A stretch of DNA of 64,000 bases from Pseudomonadota bacterium (GTDB lineage Bacteria; Pseudomonadota; Gammaproteobacteria; Burkholderiales; Methylophilaceae). The notes below the pieces were generated by a model. That model did no database searches, was not told the DNA's origin, and worked only from the letters and a program-made list of their open reading frames with translations. Shown here piece by piece: positions 22,540-32,303 of this stretch (the stretch's first letter is position 1; each line of letters begins with the position of its first letter). Location: NCBI GenBank assembly GCA_020053735.1, contig JAGVMP010000004.1, forward strand, positions 57,407 to 121,406. The letters are read 5' to 3'. Position numbers and translations under genes: made by a program.

Positions 22540-23821
22540 ACGTCGTGCTTTTATTAAAAACACTATAAAAGCTGGCTTCAGTTTAGGCGCTGTCAGCCTA
22601 GCACCCAGTTTCCTTACAGCTTGTGCAGGTTTAAACAAGCAAAACACAAAAACCATCGGTCGCGTGGTGGTCATTGGCGGCGGTTATGCTGGCCTTACAG
22701 CAGCCAAATACATTCGCATATGGAGTGCAGGCAGTATTGAAGTCATGGTGATTGAAAAATCCAGCCAATTTGTCTCCTGCCCGCTCAGCAATCTGGTACT
22801 AGGTGGCAGTAAAAGTATTCATGACTTAACCTTTGGCTACGATTTAGTGCAAAAAAATCATGGTGTCACTTGGATCAAAGACGAAGTCACCACGATTGAC
22901 ACTACCACCAAAAAAATAACGATGAAGCGTGGCGAGGTGTCTTACGACCGCCTGATCATAGCGCCTGGCATCGACATGATGTATGACACTCTGCCGAATT
23001 TAGAAACTGCACAACAGGAGATTCCACATGCGTGGAAAGCTGGTTGGCAAACTGTGAATTTACGCAAGCAGCTGGAAGCCATGCCAGATGGTGGTGTGTT
23101 TGTGATGAACGTACCACGCGCGCCCTATCGCTGTCCACCAGGGCCTTACGAGCGAGCGAGCCAAGTGGCCAGCTACCTAAAAGCGCATAAACCAAAAAGC
23201 AAAATTATTGTGCTGGATGCCAATGCTGAAATTACTTCTAAAAAAGGCTTATTTACCAAAGTGTGGGTAGACATTTATCCTGGCATGGTGGATTATCGCC
23301 CCAACAATATCATCGCAGAAGTTGACGTTAAAACTAAAACCGTGAAAACAGATTTTGAAACGGTTACAGCTAGTGTGCTGAATATTATTCCACCGCAACG
23401 TGCCGGCAAACCTGCACAACTAGCGGGCGTGGATAATGCCGATAAGCGCTGGTGTGAAGTGAGTTTTATTACCTATGAATCGACCGCAGTGCCAAACATT
23501 CACGTCATCGGCGATGCGATTGACAGCAACTTGCCAAAATCGGCACACATGGCCACCAATCAAGCACGTATTTGTGCCAGCGCAGTGGTAGAGTTAATGT
23601 TTAACCGTACGCCAGACCCTGCACCCGTGTTTGCCAATACTTGCTACAGCTTTGTGAGCGATAAAGAGGCGATGCACGTGGCGACGGTTTACCGCTTTGA
23701 TACCAACAAAAAAATTATGGTGGCTGCTGAAGGTGGTGGTGTATCACTGAAGCCATCGGTGCAAGAAGGCGATTATGCACAGGCATGGGCGGCCAATATT
23801 TGGTCAGATGTACTGACCTAA
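22526..23821 (+). CDS. Flavocytochrome c sulfide dehydrogenase-like FAD oxidoreductase
   Basis: Tat-like KRRAFIK signal; VVVIGGGYAGLTAAKYI dinucleotide fold; SCPLSN and APYRCPPGPYERA cysteines; C-terminal FCSD flavin-binding region. Confidence 0.87.
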   Translation: MNNVKRRAFIKNTIKAGFSLGAVSLAPSFLTACAGLNKQNTKTIGRVVVIGGGYAGLTAAKYIRIWSAGSIEVMVIEKSSQFVSCPLSNLVLGGSKSIHDLTFGYDLVQKNHGVTWIKDEVTTIDTTTKKITMKRGEVSYDRLIIAPGIDMMYDTLPNLETAQQEIPHAWKAGWQTVNLRKQLEAMPDGGVFVMNVPRAPYRCPPGPYERASQVASYLKAHKPKSKIIVLDANAEITSKKGLFTKVWVDIYPGMVDYRPNNIIAEVDVKTKTVKTDFETVTASVLNIIPPQRAGKPAQLAGVDNADKRWCEVSFITYESTAVPNIHVIGDAIDSNLPKSAHMATNQARICASAVVELMFNRTPDPAPVFANTCYSFVSDKEAMHVATVYRFDTNKKIMVAAEGGGVSLKPSVQEGDYAQAWAANIWSDVLT

Positions 23822-23849
23822 TACCTCTAACTTAATCTATCTAAAAACT

Positions 23850-25046
23850 ATGATTGAAGCAATCTTTTATAAAGTCAGCACTTACATTCAACTGGCTTTT
23901 TGCAGCCTGTCTACACTCAGTTGCGCAAGCGCTGCCGAGCCGCCGAATGCGCTAAACCTTAACTTGCCCGCTGGCTTTGAAATCAAACTATTTGCGAAAT
24001 TAGAAACTGCACCGCGCATGCTGGCGTTTGATAAAGGTGGCAATCTATTTGTATCTTTAGCAAATAGCAACCAAGTAGTCATGCTGCCAGACGCCAATAA
24101 AGACGGGCTTGCTGAGGCAGCAGTTTTAATCTCTGACGCATTGAATACACCGCATGGCTTGGCATTTATCGGTGATGATTTGCTGGTGGCCAACCAAGAT
24201 GGTGTCATTAAACTCACAAAAACAGAAAATAGGTGGTCAGCGCCTAAACCGTTTATTCGTAATTTGCCTTACGGACATCACACCGTAAAAACCATCAAAT
24301 TGGGGCCAGATAATCACTTATATCTTAACGTGGGCTCTAGTTGTAATGTATGCGTAGAAGACAACCCGTTACGCGCAACGATTTTAAGATATACGTTAGA
24401 AGGTAAAGCGGCAGGCGCATTACAAACTTTAGGTCGCCATGCGCCAAACGCCACTTGGGCTAGCGGTTTGCGCAACAGTCAAGGCTTTGCATGGCATCCC
24501 AAAACGGGTGCTATGTTTGCCACCAATAACGGCTCTGATATGCGTAGCGACAAGAAAAATGGCAAAGTAAATGATGAACTACCGCCAGAACACTTTAATA
24601 AAATTGAAACTGGCAAACATTATGGCTGGCCTTATTGCTGGGGTGATGGCAAGGGTGGCATGACGCAAGATCCCAATTTTGTGGGTGAAGTCGATTTTTG
24701 TAAAACTGCCATGCCGCCCGCGATTACTTTAACTTCCCATTCCACGCCAATTGGTGTCACATTTTTAGACAAAACTAATTTCCCTGATGAATATAAAAAT
24801 GATGCCATCCTTGCGTTACATGGCTCATGGAACCGTAAGCAATTGAGCGGTTACAAGCTGGTACGCGTTAAATTTAATGGTGATAACCCGGTTGAAGTCA
24901 TTGATTTTGCCACTGGCTGGCTCAATAATAGTAAGAACGAGGCATGGGGACGGCCTGTTGATGTCGTCACTGGTCCAGATGGCGCATTGTACGTGTCGGA
25001 TGACCGCGCGAACACTATTTACCGCATCAGCTATAAAGCAAAATAA
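23850..25046 (+). CDS. PQQ-dependent sugar dehydrogenase / sorbosone dehydrogenase-like beta-propeller
   Basis: LPAGFEIKLFAK...APRMLAF, HHTVKTIKLGPDNHLYLNVGSSCNVC, HYGWPYCWG, GPDGALYVSDDRANTIYRI. Confidence 0.85.
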   Translation: MIEAIFYKVSTYIQLAFCSLSTLSCASAAEPPNALNLNLPAGFEIKLFAKLETAPRMLAFDKGGNLFVSLANSNQVVMLPDANKDGLAEAAVLISDALNTPHGLAFIGDDLLVANQDGVIKLTKTENRWSAPKPFIRNLPYGHHTVKTIKLGPDNHLYLNVGSSCNVCVEDNPLRATILRYTLEGKAAGALQTLGRHAPNATWASGLRNSQGFAWHPKTGAMFATNNGSDMRSDKKNGKVNDELPPEHFNKIETGKHYGWPYCWGDGKGGMTQDPNFVGEVDFCKTAMPPAITLTSHSTPIGVTFLDKTNFPDEYKNDAILALHGSWNRKQLSGYKLVRVKFNGDNPVEVIDFATGWLNNSKNEAWGRPVDVVTGPDGALYVSDDRANTIYRISYKAK

Positions 25047-25111
25047 TAAGCAAATCATTCAAACTGCGCTTATTGTAAGCATCAGCCACTAAAGTTAATA
25101 GAAAGCACCGC

Positions 25112-25699
25112 ATGCAAAAATTGCTCACCATCTCTATTTTAAGTCTAATATTTTGCGCCACTGCGCAGGCCGAAACCCAGCCAGTCAAGCTGCCCGGCAC
25201 TATCGCCATGCACATCGGCCAAACCCACTATGAACACCCTGTGCGCTTGCTACACCCCTATTTGGATGTGTGGCACATGAAAGGCCCGCTGGCAGAAAAA
25301 GCTGCGCTTAAGGCGCTAAAAAAACGTTTTGCTAATGTAGGCGATTGCAGCGCACCTGCCAATGTCGTGCTACTGTTAGAACCACATATGTTTTACAACG
25401 CCCAATTACGTGTGTTTCATGGCGAAATTATTGCGCGTGCTTATACCAAAGGCGCTGAAGCACCAACGTATGAGAACTCACTTACCGTGATTAAAAAGCA
25501 AGCGCAACAAAATGGTGATCTTGGCGTCAAGCCAGATTTTTATATGGAAAAAGCTTACGCCAAAGCCATGGATAAAGTGATTAAAAAACTAGAAACCGAC
25601 AAAGCGTTTTTAGCCACTTTAGACAAACCTAAAATGCAAGACCCCAAAAGTATTTGTGATACGCTAGACAGTTTGCCAGCCGCCAAATTTTATTATTAA
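25112..25699 (+). CDS. Hypothetical secreted protein
   Basis: Signal peptide MQKLLTISILSLIFCATAQA; no recognised family. Confidence 0.6.
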   Translation: MQKLLTISILSLIFCATAQAETQPVKLPGTIAMHIGQTHYEHPVRLLHPYLDVWHMKGPLAEKAALKALKKRFANVGDCSAPANVVLLLEPHMFYNAQLRVFHGEIIARAYTKGAEAPTYENSLTVIKKQAQQNGDLGVKPDFYMEKAYAKAMDKVIKKLETDKAFLATLDKPKMQDPKSICDTLDSLPAAKFYY

Positions 25700-25723
25700 C
25701 ATCTCATAAAAGGTCCAGAATAA

Positions 25724-26617
25724 ATGAAAAACTTAATTTCAGCATTTGCCATTGCAACCAGCTTGATGAGCGCAGGTTGTAGCAATGAAGCACAAGACGC
25801 GCAACAAATAGAAGCAGCGCAAGATGCCCCTAAACAAAAAATTACTGGCTTAAAAACCCCTGAGTCTGTTGTGCAAGCTAAAGATGGACGCATTTTTATT
25901 TCCGAAATTAACGAAATGGGTAAAGATGCTGATGGCCAAATTACAGTGATTGACACCAGTGGTAAAGCCTCGGTTTTCGCTAAAGGCTTAGATGACCCTA
26001 AAGGTTTAGCGATGATTGGCGAAAACCTGTTTGTAGCAGATAAAAACAAAATTATAAAAATTACGCCTGATGGCCAAAGCATTGTCTTTGCTGCGACAGA
26101 AGCATTTCCAGTCACTCCACAATTTTTCAACGATTTGGAAGCCGACCCGCAAGGCAATTTATATGTATCCGACAGTGGCGATATTATGGGTACGGGCAAA
26201 GGTGGCATCATCTATAAAATCGATGCGAATGGGCAAGTGAAATTGCTGATTGATGGCAAACAAGATGCGCGCGTGATGGCGCCTAATGGCTTGATGGCGG
26301 ATGACACCGGCGACGTGTTGATTTATGTCGATTTCACATCTGGTATCTTATACACCTATAACCAAAAAACACAGGCACTCACCGATATTGCTGAAGGCTT
26401 TGGCGGTGGCGATGGCGTGGTACATCACTCCAATGGCACCATGTATGTGAGCGACTGGAAAAATGGAAAAGTGTTTAGCATAAGCACCAAAGGGGATGTC
26501 ACCCTGTTAAAAGAGGGTTATCAATCCGCAGCAGATATTGCCATTACTAAAGATGAAGCCTACTTAATGGTGCCTGACATGAAGGCTGGCGAACTGGATT
26601 TTATTCCACTCAAATAA
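25724..26617 (+). CDS. SMP-30/gluconolactonase-like beta-propeller lipoprotein
   Basis: Lipobox SAGC; repeated blades (GNLYVSDSGDIMGTGKGGIIYKID, NGTMYVSDWKNGKVFSI). Confidence 0.8.
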   Translation: MKNLISAFAIATSLMSAGCSNEAQDAQQIEAAQDAPKQKITGLKTPESVVQAKDGRIFISEINEMGKDADGQITVIDTSGKASVFAKGLDDPKGLAMIGENLFVADKNKIIKITPDGQSIVFAATEAFPVTPQFFNDLEADPQGNLYVSDSGDIMGTGKGGIIYKIDANGQVKLLIDGKQDARVMAPNGLMADDTGDVLIYVDFTSGILYTYNQKTQALTDIAEGFGGGDGVVHHSNGTMYVSDWKNGKVFSISTKGDVTLLKEGYQSAADIAITKDEAYLMVPDMKAGELDFIPLK

Positions 26618-26630
26618 GCGTGCAATCAAG

Positions 26631-27422
26631 TTGAGCGAATTACGTCAGTTGGCCTTAACCTGGCTTTGTGAATGCAATGCCTCAAACAAAGCTGCTGGGG
26701 TTTTATCTTTAGGTAAAATTCTTGATTATAGAATCGTCACAGACCAATATCCATGCGGCTACCAGAGCATCTTAAATACAATCCCAGGCCGACCAAACAA
26801 ACCTGAATTAGTCGCACCGCTCTTGCTGCCCAAACGCAGCATGCGCACTGCAGAAGGCCGCGCTGCACTGATTCACGCCCTCGCCCACATTGAATTCAAC
26901 GCCATTAACTTGGCGCTGGATGCGATTTGGCGTTTTGGCAATATGCCCGAAAACTATTACACCGATTGGCTAAAAGTCGCGATTGAAGAAGCTTATCATT
27001 TCTCGCTTTTAAACGCACATTTGAAAACGTTGGGTTATGCATACGGCAGCTTCAGTGGTCACAATAGCTTATGGGAAATGGTAGATAGAACTAAGGATGA
27101 TGTGCTTGCGCGCATGGCTTTAGTGCCGCGCACCATGGAAGCGCGTGGTCTAGATGCCAGCCCAGAATTGCGCAACAAATTTGCGCAAATAGACGATTTA
27201 GCAATGGCTGAAATTTTAGATATTATTTTGCGCGACGAAATTGGCCATGTGGCGATTGGTAATCACTGGTTTAACTGGCTTTGCAACGAACGAAAATTAG
27301 AACCAATCGCCACTTTTAAACAACTATGCCAACAATATAGCGCACCAAAATTAAAACCGCCATTTAATCTAGAAGCCAGAAGACTCGCTGGATTTACCGA
27401 AGCTGAATTGGCTTTGCTTTAG
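26631..27422 (+). CDS. DUF455 ferritin-like protein
   Basis: AHIEFNAINLALDA, KVAIEEAYHFSLL, RDEIGHVAIGNHWF Glu/His ligands; TTG start. Confidence 0.85.
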   Translation: MSELRQLALTWLCECNASNKAAGVLSLGKILDYRIVTDQYPCGYQSILNTIPGRPNKPELVAPLLLPKRSMRTAEGRAALIHALAHIEFNAINLALDAIWRFGNMPENYYTDWLKVAIEEAYHFSLLNAHLKTLGYAYGSFSGHNSLWEMVDRTKDDVLARMALVPRTMEARGLDASPELRNKFAQIDDLAMAEILDIILRDEIGHVAIGNHWFNWLCNERKLEPIATFKQLCQQYSAPKLKPPFNLEARRLAGFTEAELALL

Positions 27423-28258
27423 GCTACAAATAAGTTTCTTATGCCATCCAAGCCACTAAAATTTAAAGCATAAGTGGCATGTTGCTGAACAATAGGTTTT
27501 GCGTGGTAGGCTACGCCCACACTAGCTACTTTCATCATTTTTAGATCATTGGCGCCATCGCCCACTGCAATCGTCTGGTCAAATCTTAAGTTTAGCGTTT
27601 CACGCAACGTCAATAACTCCATTGCTTTACGGTCGGCATCTACGATATCACCGAGCACATTACCAGTAAGCTTGTTATCTACAATTTCTAGCGTATTAGC
27701 CACTGCATAATCCAAACCCAGCAAGTCTTTTACATGGTTGGCAAATAAGCTAAAGCCACCAGACACAACCATGGTTTTAATGTTGTTGGCTTTGCAGGTA
27801 GCAATCCATTCTACCGCGCCAGGATTAGGCTGTAGGCGTTCGTCAATGACGCGTCTTAGTGCCATTTTATCCAGGCCTTTTAACAATGCTACCCGCTTTT
27901 TTAGGCTGGTGGCAAAGTCTAATTCACCGCGCATGGCAGATTCGGTAATCGCCGCCACCTGTGGTTTCAGATTCATCATGTCTGCAATTTCATCAATGCA
28001 CTCAATATTAATCAGCGTCGAATCCATGTCCATCACACACAAGCCAAATTGGCTTAGACGCTGCACATCGGGCACCAGCGCGCAATCAATACTTTGCGCA
28101 GCGCAGAAATCTTTAACTTCAGTGACATCAGTTAAATCAGTAGGCAAGTAATAGGCGTGCTCGTCAATTTGCATAAACTGCGTGCTACCACCAACAATGC
28201 GATGGATATGAGTGAGATGCGCCATGCCAATAGCACGGCCTTGAATAACTAAACGCAT
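27419..28258 (-). CDS. serB: Phosphoserine phosphatase
   Basis: VMDMDSTLINIECIDEIA HAD motif, VSGGFSLFA, VGDGANDLKM. Confidence 0.94.
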   Translation of the reverse strand: MRLVIQGRAIGMAHLTHIHRIVGGSTQFMQIDEHAYYLPTDLTDVTEVKDFCAAQSIDCALVPDVQRLSQFGLCVMDMDSTLINIECIDEIADMMNLKPQVAAITESAMRGELDFATSLKKRVALLKGLDKMALRRVIDERLQPNPGAVEWIATCKANNIKTMVVSGGFSLFANHVKDLLGLDYAVANTLEIVDNKLTGNVLGDIVDADRKAMELLTLRETLNLRFDQTIAVGDGANDLKMMKVASVGVAYHAKPIVQQHATYALNFSGLDGIRNLFVA

Positions 28259-28440
28259 AAAACCTACTAAGAAAAAAAGTTAAGTAAAATGATAATGACT
28301 AAACCCTGATTATAGCATTGGCCTGTTATTGGGTATAACTCAGGCTTTTAATACCAAATATTGATAAAAATTATGAAAGCTGACTTTGTTATTTCATCTT
28401 TGAATGCTATGATTTTTACATTCTGTATCGAAAGCAAACC

Positions 28441-29301
28441 ATGAAGCCCGAAGCAAAAGCACCTTCAAAACCCACCCCTAAATCACAAGCCAAAACCACC
28501 GCAAAATTATCAGACAAAAAAGTGCCTGCTGTCACTAGCACAACATCTGGCTTAAGCTGGTTAAACTTACCCAATTTGCCTAAACCTTTAAAAGCGCTGT
28601 TTGCAGGCTATTTATTAGTGATCGGCGTGGGCTTGCTGATGGCGGGCTTGCAGATTATGCTTACCCACGGCATGGCAGATGGCAAAATTGGCTTATCTAA
28701 AAACGACATCGTTTACAGTTATTACGGCGACAGAACGCATAGCAAGCTAGAAAGCATGTTAAATGGATCGATGAAGGCGATGGCGCCCGATGAAACGCGC
28801 GCGGATATTATTCAGTGGGTGCGCAAAGGCGCGCCAAAAGCGGATTGGGACGCGCATTTTAAAGACGTATTTGCCAAAAATTGCGTGTCTTGCCACAGCG
28901 TAGTCCCCAATATCCCCAACTTTAACAATTTTGAAGAGGTACAAATCGTGGCTGCCACGGGTGAAGGCGAAAGCATCCAAAACCTCACCCGCGTCTCGCA
29001 TATCCATTTGTTTGGCATCAGCTTCATCTTCTTCTTTATGGGCTTTATTTTTAGCTTTGCAGTGGGCGTGCCAAAAATATTGAAAGTATTGGCGATTGCT
29101 TTCCCATTTGGCTTTTTAATTATCGACATATTGTCTTGGTGGTTGACTAAATTAAGCCCAGGCTTTGCTTACTTCACTATTATTGCTGGCGTAGGCTACA
29201 GTTTGGCATCCACATTTATGTGGTTTACCAGCATGTACCAAATGTTCATTTTATCGCGCAACGGTAAAGTGTATGGCAATGCCTGGGAACAAGACTTATA
29301 G
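28441..29301 (+). CDS. Integral membrane protein with a single c-type haem motif
   Basis: FAKNCVSCHSVV in a non-TM segment between TM1 and a four-TM C-terminal bundle; Lys/Pro-rich cytosolic N-terminus. Confidence 0.65.
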   Translation: MKPEAKAPSKPTPKSQAKTTAKLSDKKVPAVTSTTSGLSWLNLPNLPKPLKALFAGYLLVIGVGLLMAGLQIMLTHGMADGKIGLSKNDIVYSYYGDRTHSKLESMLNGSMKAMAPDETRADIIQWVRKGAPKADWDAHFKDVFAKNCVSCHSVVPNIPNFNNFEEVQIVAATGEGESIQNLTRVSHIHLFGISFIFFFMGFIFSFAVGVPKILKVLAIAFPFGFLIIDILSWWLTKLSPGFAYFTIIAGVGYSLASTFMWFTSMYQMFILSRNGKVYGNAWEQDL

Positions 29302-29334
29302 CAGCAAGATTTAAACAAACAGATTGGTCATACG

Positions 29335-29466
29335 AAAGCTGGTTAATCACGTGTGAAAAACAGATGCCCTGCAAGCCTCATGGATATTGGCTTTCACGCA
29401 TGAATAACCAGCTTTAGCTGGTATATTCTGCGGGGACAACCCTTGCGGTTGCAGGGCATCTGTTTT
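29335..29466. repeat. Interleaved inverted repeats (A-B-A'-B') in a convergent intergenic region
   Basis: A 29335-29358 / A' 29392-29415 (21/24); B 29357-29374 / B' 29449-29466 (18/18); extra hairpin ccagct-tt-agctgg 29408-29421. Confidence 0.8.
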
Positions 29467-29499
29467 AATGATTTAAAATCTAATGATTTTAAATATCGA

Positions 29500-30102
29500 T
29501 TAAGCTTTTAAGCTTGCTACATCATCCAGCACCACGGCAAATAAATCGCGAATCGCAGCCAAAGCGGCTTCGTGCATCGTTTCTGCATCAACTACTTTGC
29601 CATTTGCACCCACCAAACTACGCGTTGCGCAAGCACTGGCAATCACTGTTGGTTTAAAGCCCAAGTTAAACGCACCACGTGCAGTGGAGTTAATGCACAT
29701 ATGCGTCATAAAGCCCGCCAATACGAGGTTTTCAATACCTAAAGCTTTTAATTGCATCTCAAGCGGCGTGGCGATGAACGAGTTTGGGTAATTTTTGGTG
29801 ATCACATTTTCGCCATTTTTTGGAGCAACTTCTGCTGAAATCTGGCCAATCTCTGCTGTTACATCATACGGCGTACCCACCCCTGCATCATGCTGAATAT
29901 GAATAATTGGCACTTTTAAATCGCGTGCCATGGTCAATAATTTTTGTGCTTCCTTAATGGCAGGCTCCACATTAGTGAGCTGCATGATGCCGTGCCGATA
30001 GGTATTCTGGCAATCCACCATAATCAAGGCAGAGTCTTTCAAACTCGCTGGGCTGTAACCTAGGCCAGTAATGTCGCGTAAAGTTTGTGATGCAGTGCTC
30101 AT
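29500..30102 (-). CDS. Isochorismatase-family cysteine hydrolase
   Basis: ALIMVDCQNTY, KNYPNSFIATPLE, LVLAGFMTHMCINSTARGAF. Confidence 0.9.
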   Translation of the reverse strand: MSTASQTLRDITGLGYSPASLKDSALIMVDCQNTYRHGIMQLTNVEPAIKEAQKLLTMARDLKVPIIHIQHDAGVGTPYDVTAEIGQISAEVAPKNGENVITKNYPNSFIATPLEMQLKALGIENLVLAGFMTHMCINSTARGAFNLGFKPTVIASACATRSLVGANGKVVDAETMHEAALAAIRDLFAVVLDDVASLKA

Positions 30103-30209
30103 CTTGCGTCCTTTATTGTTGGTTTTGCTAGCTTCAATAGCGCTTTTGCGCGAAAATATCGGAAGTTAAATATAATTTAAATAAAACAAATCCTAAATCC
30201 CACTCTAAA

Positions 30210-31394
30210 ATGAATTTACACGAATATCAAGCCAAAAATTTATTAAAACAGTACGGCCTACCAACCCCTATTGGCGCGGTTGCTGGCGATGCTGCTGGCG
30301 CAGTGACTGCCGCAAAAAGTATCAATAGCGAACAATATGGCGGTCAATACCGCGGTCAATATGTAGTCAAAGCGCAAATTCACGCAGGCGGGCGCGGCAA
30401 AGCGGGTGGTGTTAAGTTGTTAGACTCACTTACTGAAGTTGAAGCCTACGCAAAAAAACTATTAGGCAACCCTTTAGTCACCTACCAAAATGCCCCAGAC
30501 GGTCAACTGGTGAACCAAGTGCTGGTAGAAGAAACGCTGCCGATTGCACATGAGCTGTATTTATCGATGCTAGTGGACAGGACGCATGAGCGCTTGGTGG
30601 TGGTGGCTTCCAGCGCAGGTGGTATGGATATTGAAGAGATTGCGGCCCATCATCCTGAACAAATTCTGCAAGAAGTGTGCGACCCGTTGAATGGTTTGGT
30701 GGGTTATCAAGCACGCAATTTGGCGTTTGCGCTAAATTTAAGCGGTGAGCAAATTGCTGCGTTTACTAAGTTACTTAAAGGTTTGTACAAACTGTTTAAA
30801 GAAAACGATTTAAGCTTGCTGGAAATCAATCCGTTGATTGTAACAACGGATGGCAAATTAGTCGCACTGGATTGCAAAATGAGTGTGGATGACAACGCGC
30901 TTTACAGGCATAAAGATTTGAGCGAGCTACGTGATTTAAGCCAAGAAGACGCTAAAGAAGCAGCAGCACATGCAGCTGGCATCAATTACATTGCGCTTAA
31001 CGGCAATATTGGTTGCATGGTCAATGGCGCGGGTTTGGCGATGGCGACTATGGATTTGATTAAGCTGCATGGCGGCGCGCCTGCTAATTTCTTAGACGTG
31101 GGCGGCGGCGCCACAGCCAAAACCGTGACCAAGGCATTTAAAATTATTTTGGCTGATAGCAATGTAAAAGCCATACTGGTCAATATTTTTGGCGGCATTA
31201 TGCGCTGCGATATTATTGCCGAAGGCATTATTACCGCGGTGAAAGAAGTCGGTATGCTTATCCCTGTCATCGTGCGTTTAGAAGGTACCAATGTGGATTT
31301 AGGTAAACAAATGCTGCGCGAAAGCGGATTGAATATTATCTCGGCAGAAAACTTAACCGATGTGGCCAAGCAAGCAGTGAAGGCAACACAGTAA
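30210..31394 (+). CDS. sucC: Succinyl-CoA synthetase beta subunit (ADP-forming type)
   Basis: [50 protein letters not shown]. Confidence 0.93.
   Translation: MNLHEYQAKNLLKQYGLPTPIGAVAGDAAGAVTAAKSINSEQYGGQYRGQYVVKAQIHAGGRGKAGGVKLLDSLTEVEAYAKKLLGNPLVTYQNAPDGQLVNQVLVEETLPIAHELYLSMLVDRTHERLVVVASSAGGMDIEEIAAHHPEQILQEVCDPLNGLVGYQARNLAFALNLSGEQIAAFTKLLKGLYKLFKENDLSLLEINPLIVTTDGKLVALDCKMSVDDNALYRHKDLSELRDLSQEDAKEAAAHAAGINYIALNGNIGCMVNGAGLAMATMDLIKLHGGAPANFLDVGGGATAKTVTKAFKIILADSNVKAILVNIFGGIMRCDIIAEGIITAVKEVGMLIPVIVRLEGTNVDLGKQMLRESGLNIISAENLTDVAKQAVKATQ
30327..30362. repeat. 12-bp degenerate x3 in-frame tandem repeat in sucC
   Basis: agcgaacaatat / ggcggtcaatac / cgcggtcaatat; protein [12 protein letters not shown]. 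Confidence 0.8.
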
Positions 31395-32281
31395 TGGCTA
31401 TTTTAGTAGATAAAAACACCCGTGTTATCTGCCAAGGCTTTACTGGCAAACAAGGCACTTTTCACAGCGAGCAAGCGCTGGCTTATGGCACAAAAATGGT
31501 GGGTGGCGTGACACCTGGCAAAGGTGGCCAGCAACATTTAAAGCTGCCTGTATTCAACACCGTGCGCGATGCGGTGCGCGACACCAAAGCCAACGCCAGC
31601 GTGATTTATGTACCACCCGCTTATGCGGCAGATTCTATTTTAGAAGCAGCCGATGCGGGCATTGCGCTAATCGTATGTATTACTGAAGGCATTCCTGTGT
31701 TGGATATGCTCAACGTAAAAGCCGCGATTAAAGCCAATGGTGTTAAGCTCATCGGCCCCAATTGCCCTGGCATTATCACGCCAGATGAATGCAAAATTGG
31801 CATTATGCCAGGCAGCATTCATTTGCGCGGCAAAGTCGGTGTCGTGTCGCGTTCGGGCACACTCACTTATGAAGCTGTGCATCAAACGACTGCGCTGGGG
31901 TTAGGTCAAACCACTTGTGTGGGTATTGGTGGCGATCCAATTAAAGGGTTGAATTTTATTGAATGCCTCAGCTTATTTGAGGCAGACCCTGAAACTGAAG
32001 CCATTATCATGGTGGGCGAAATCGGTGGTAGCGATGAGGAAGCCGCGGCGGATTATATTAAACATCATGTCACTAAACCGGTGGCTGCTTATATTGCTGG
32101 CCTCACTGCGCCAGCAGGCAAACGCATGGGGCATGCAGGCGCGATTATCTCTGGCGGGTCTGGGCGTGCTGAAGATAAAATTAAAGCTCTTGAACTTGCT
32201 GGTTGTGTAGTGGCTAACTCACCCGCCGGCTTGGGCGAGGCAGTGTTGCAAGCCATTCAATTAAAAGGCCGTTCAAAGTAA
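31394..32281 (+). CDS. sucD: Succinyl-CoA synthetase alpha subunit
   Basis: [41 protein letters not shown] active-site His. Confidence 0.95.
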   Translation: MAILVDKNTRVICQGFTGKQGTFHSEQALAYGTKMVGGVTPGKGGQQHLKLPVFNTVRDAVRDTKANASVIYVPPAYAADSILEAADAGIALIVCITEGIPVLDMLNVKAAIKANGVKLIGPNCPGIITPDECKIGIMPGSIHLRGKVGVVSRSGTLTYEAVHQTTALGLGQTTCVGIGGDPIKGLNFIECLSLFEADPETEAIIMVGEIGGSDEEAAADYIKHHVTKPVAAYIAGLTAPAGKRMGHAGAIISGGSGRAEDKIKALELAGCVVANSPAGLGEAVLQAIQLKGRSK

Positions 32282-32303
32282 ACAACATTATCAAAATAAA
32301 GGG

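Noticed and set aside
30210-32281. Malate-CoA ligase (mtkAB) instead of succinyl-CoA synthetase
   Set aside because: The sequences look closer to SucC/SucD ([41 protein letters not shown]); no serine-cycle neighbours seen.
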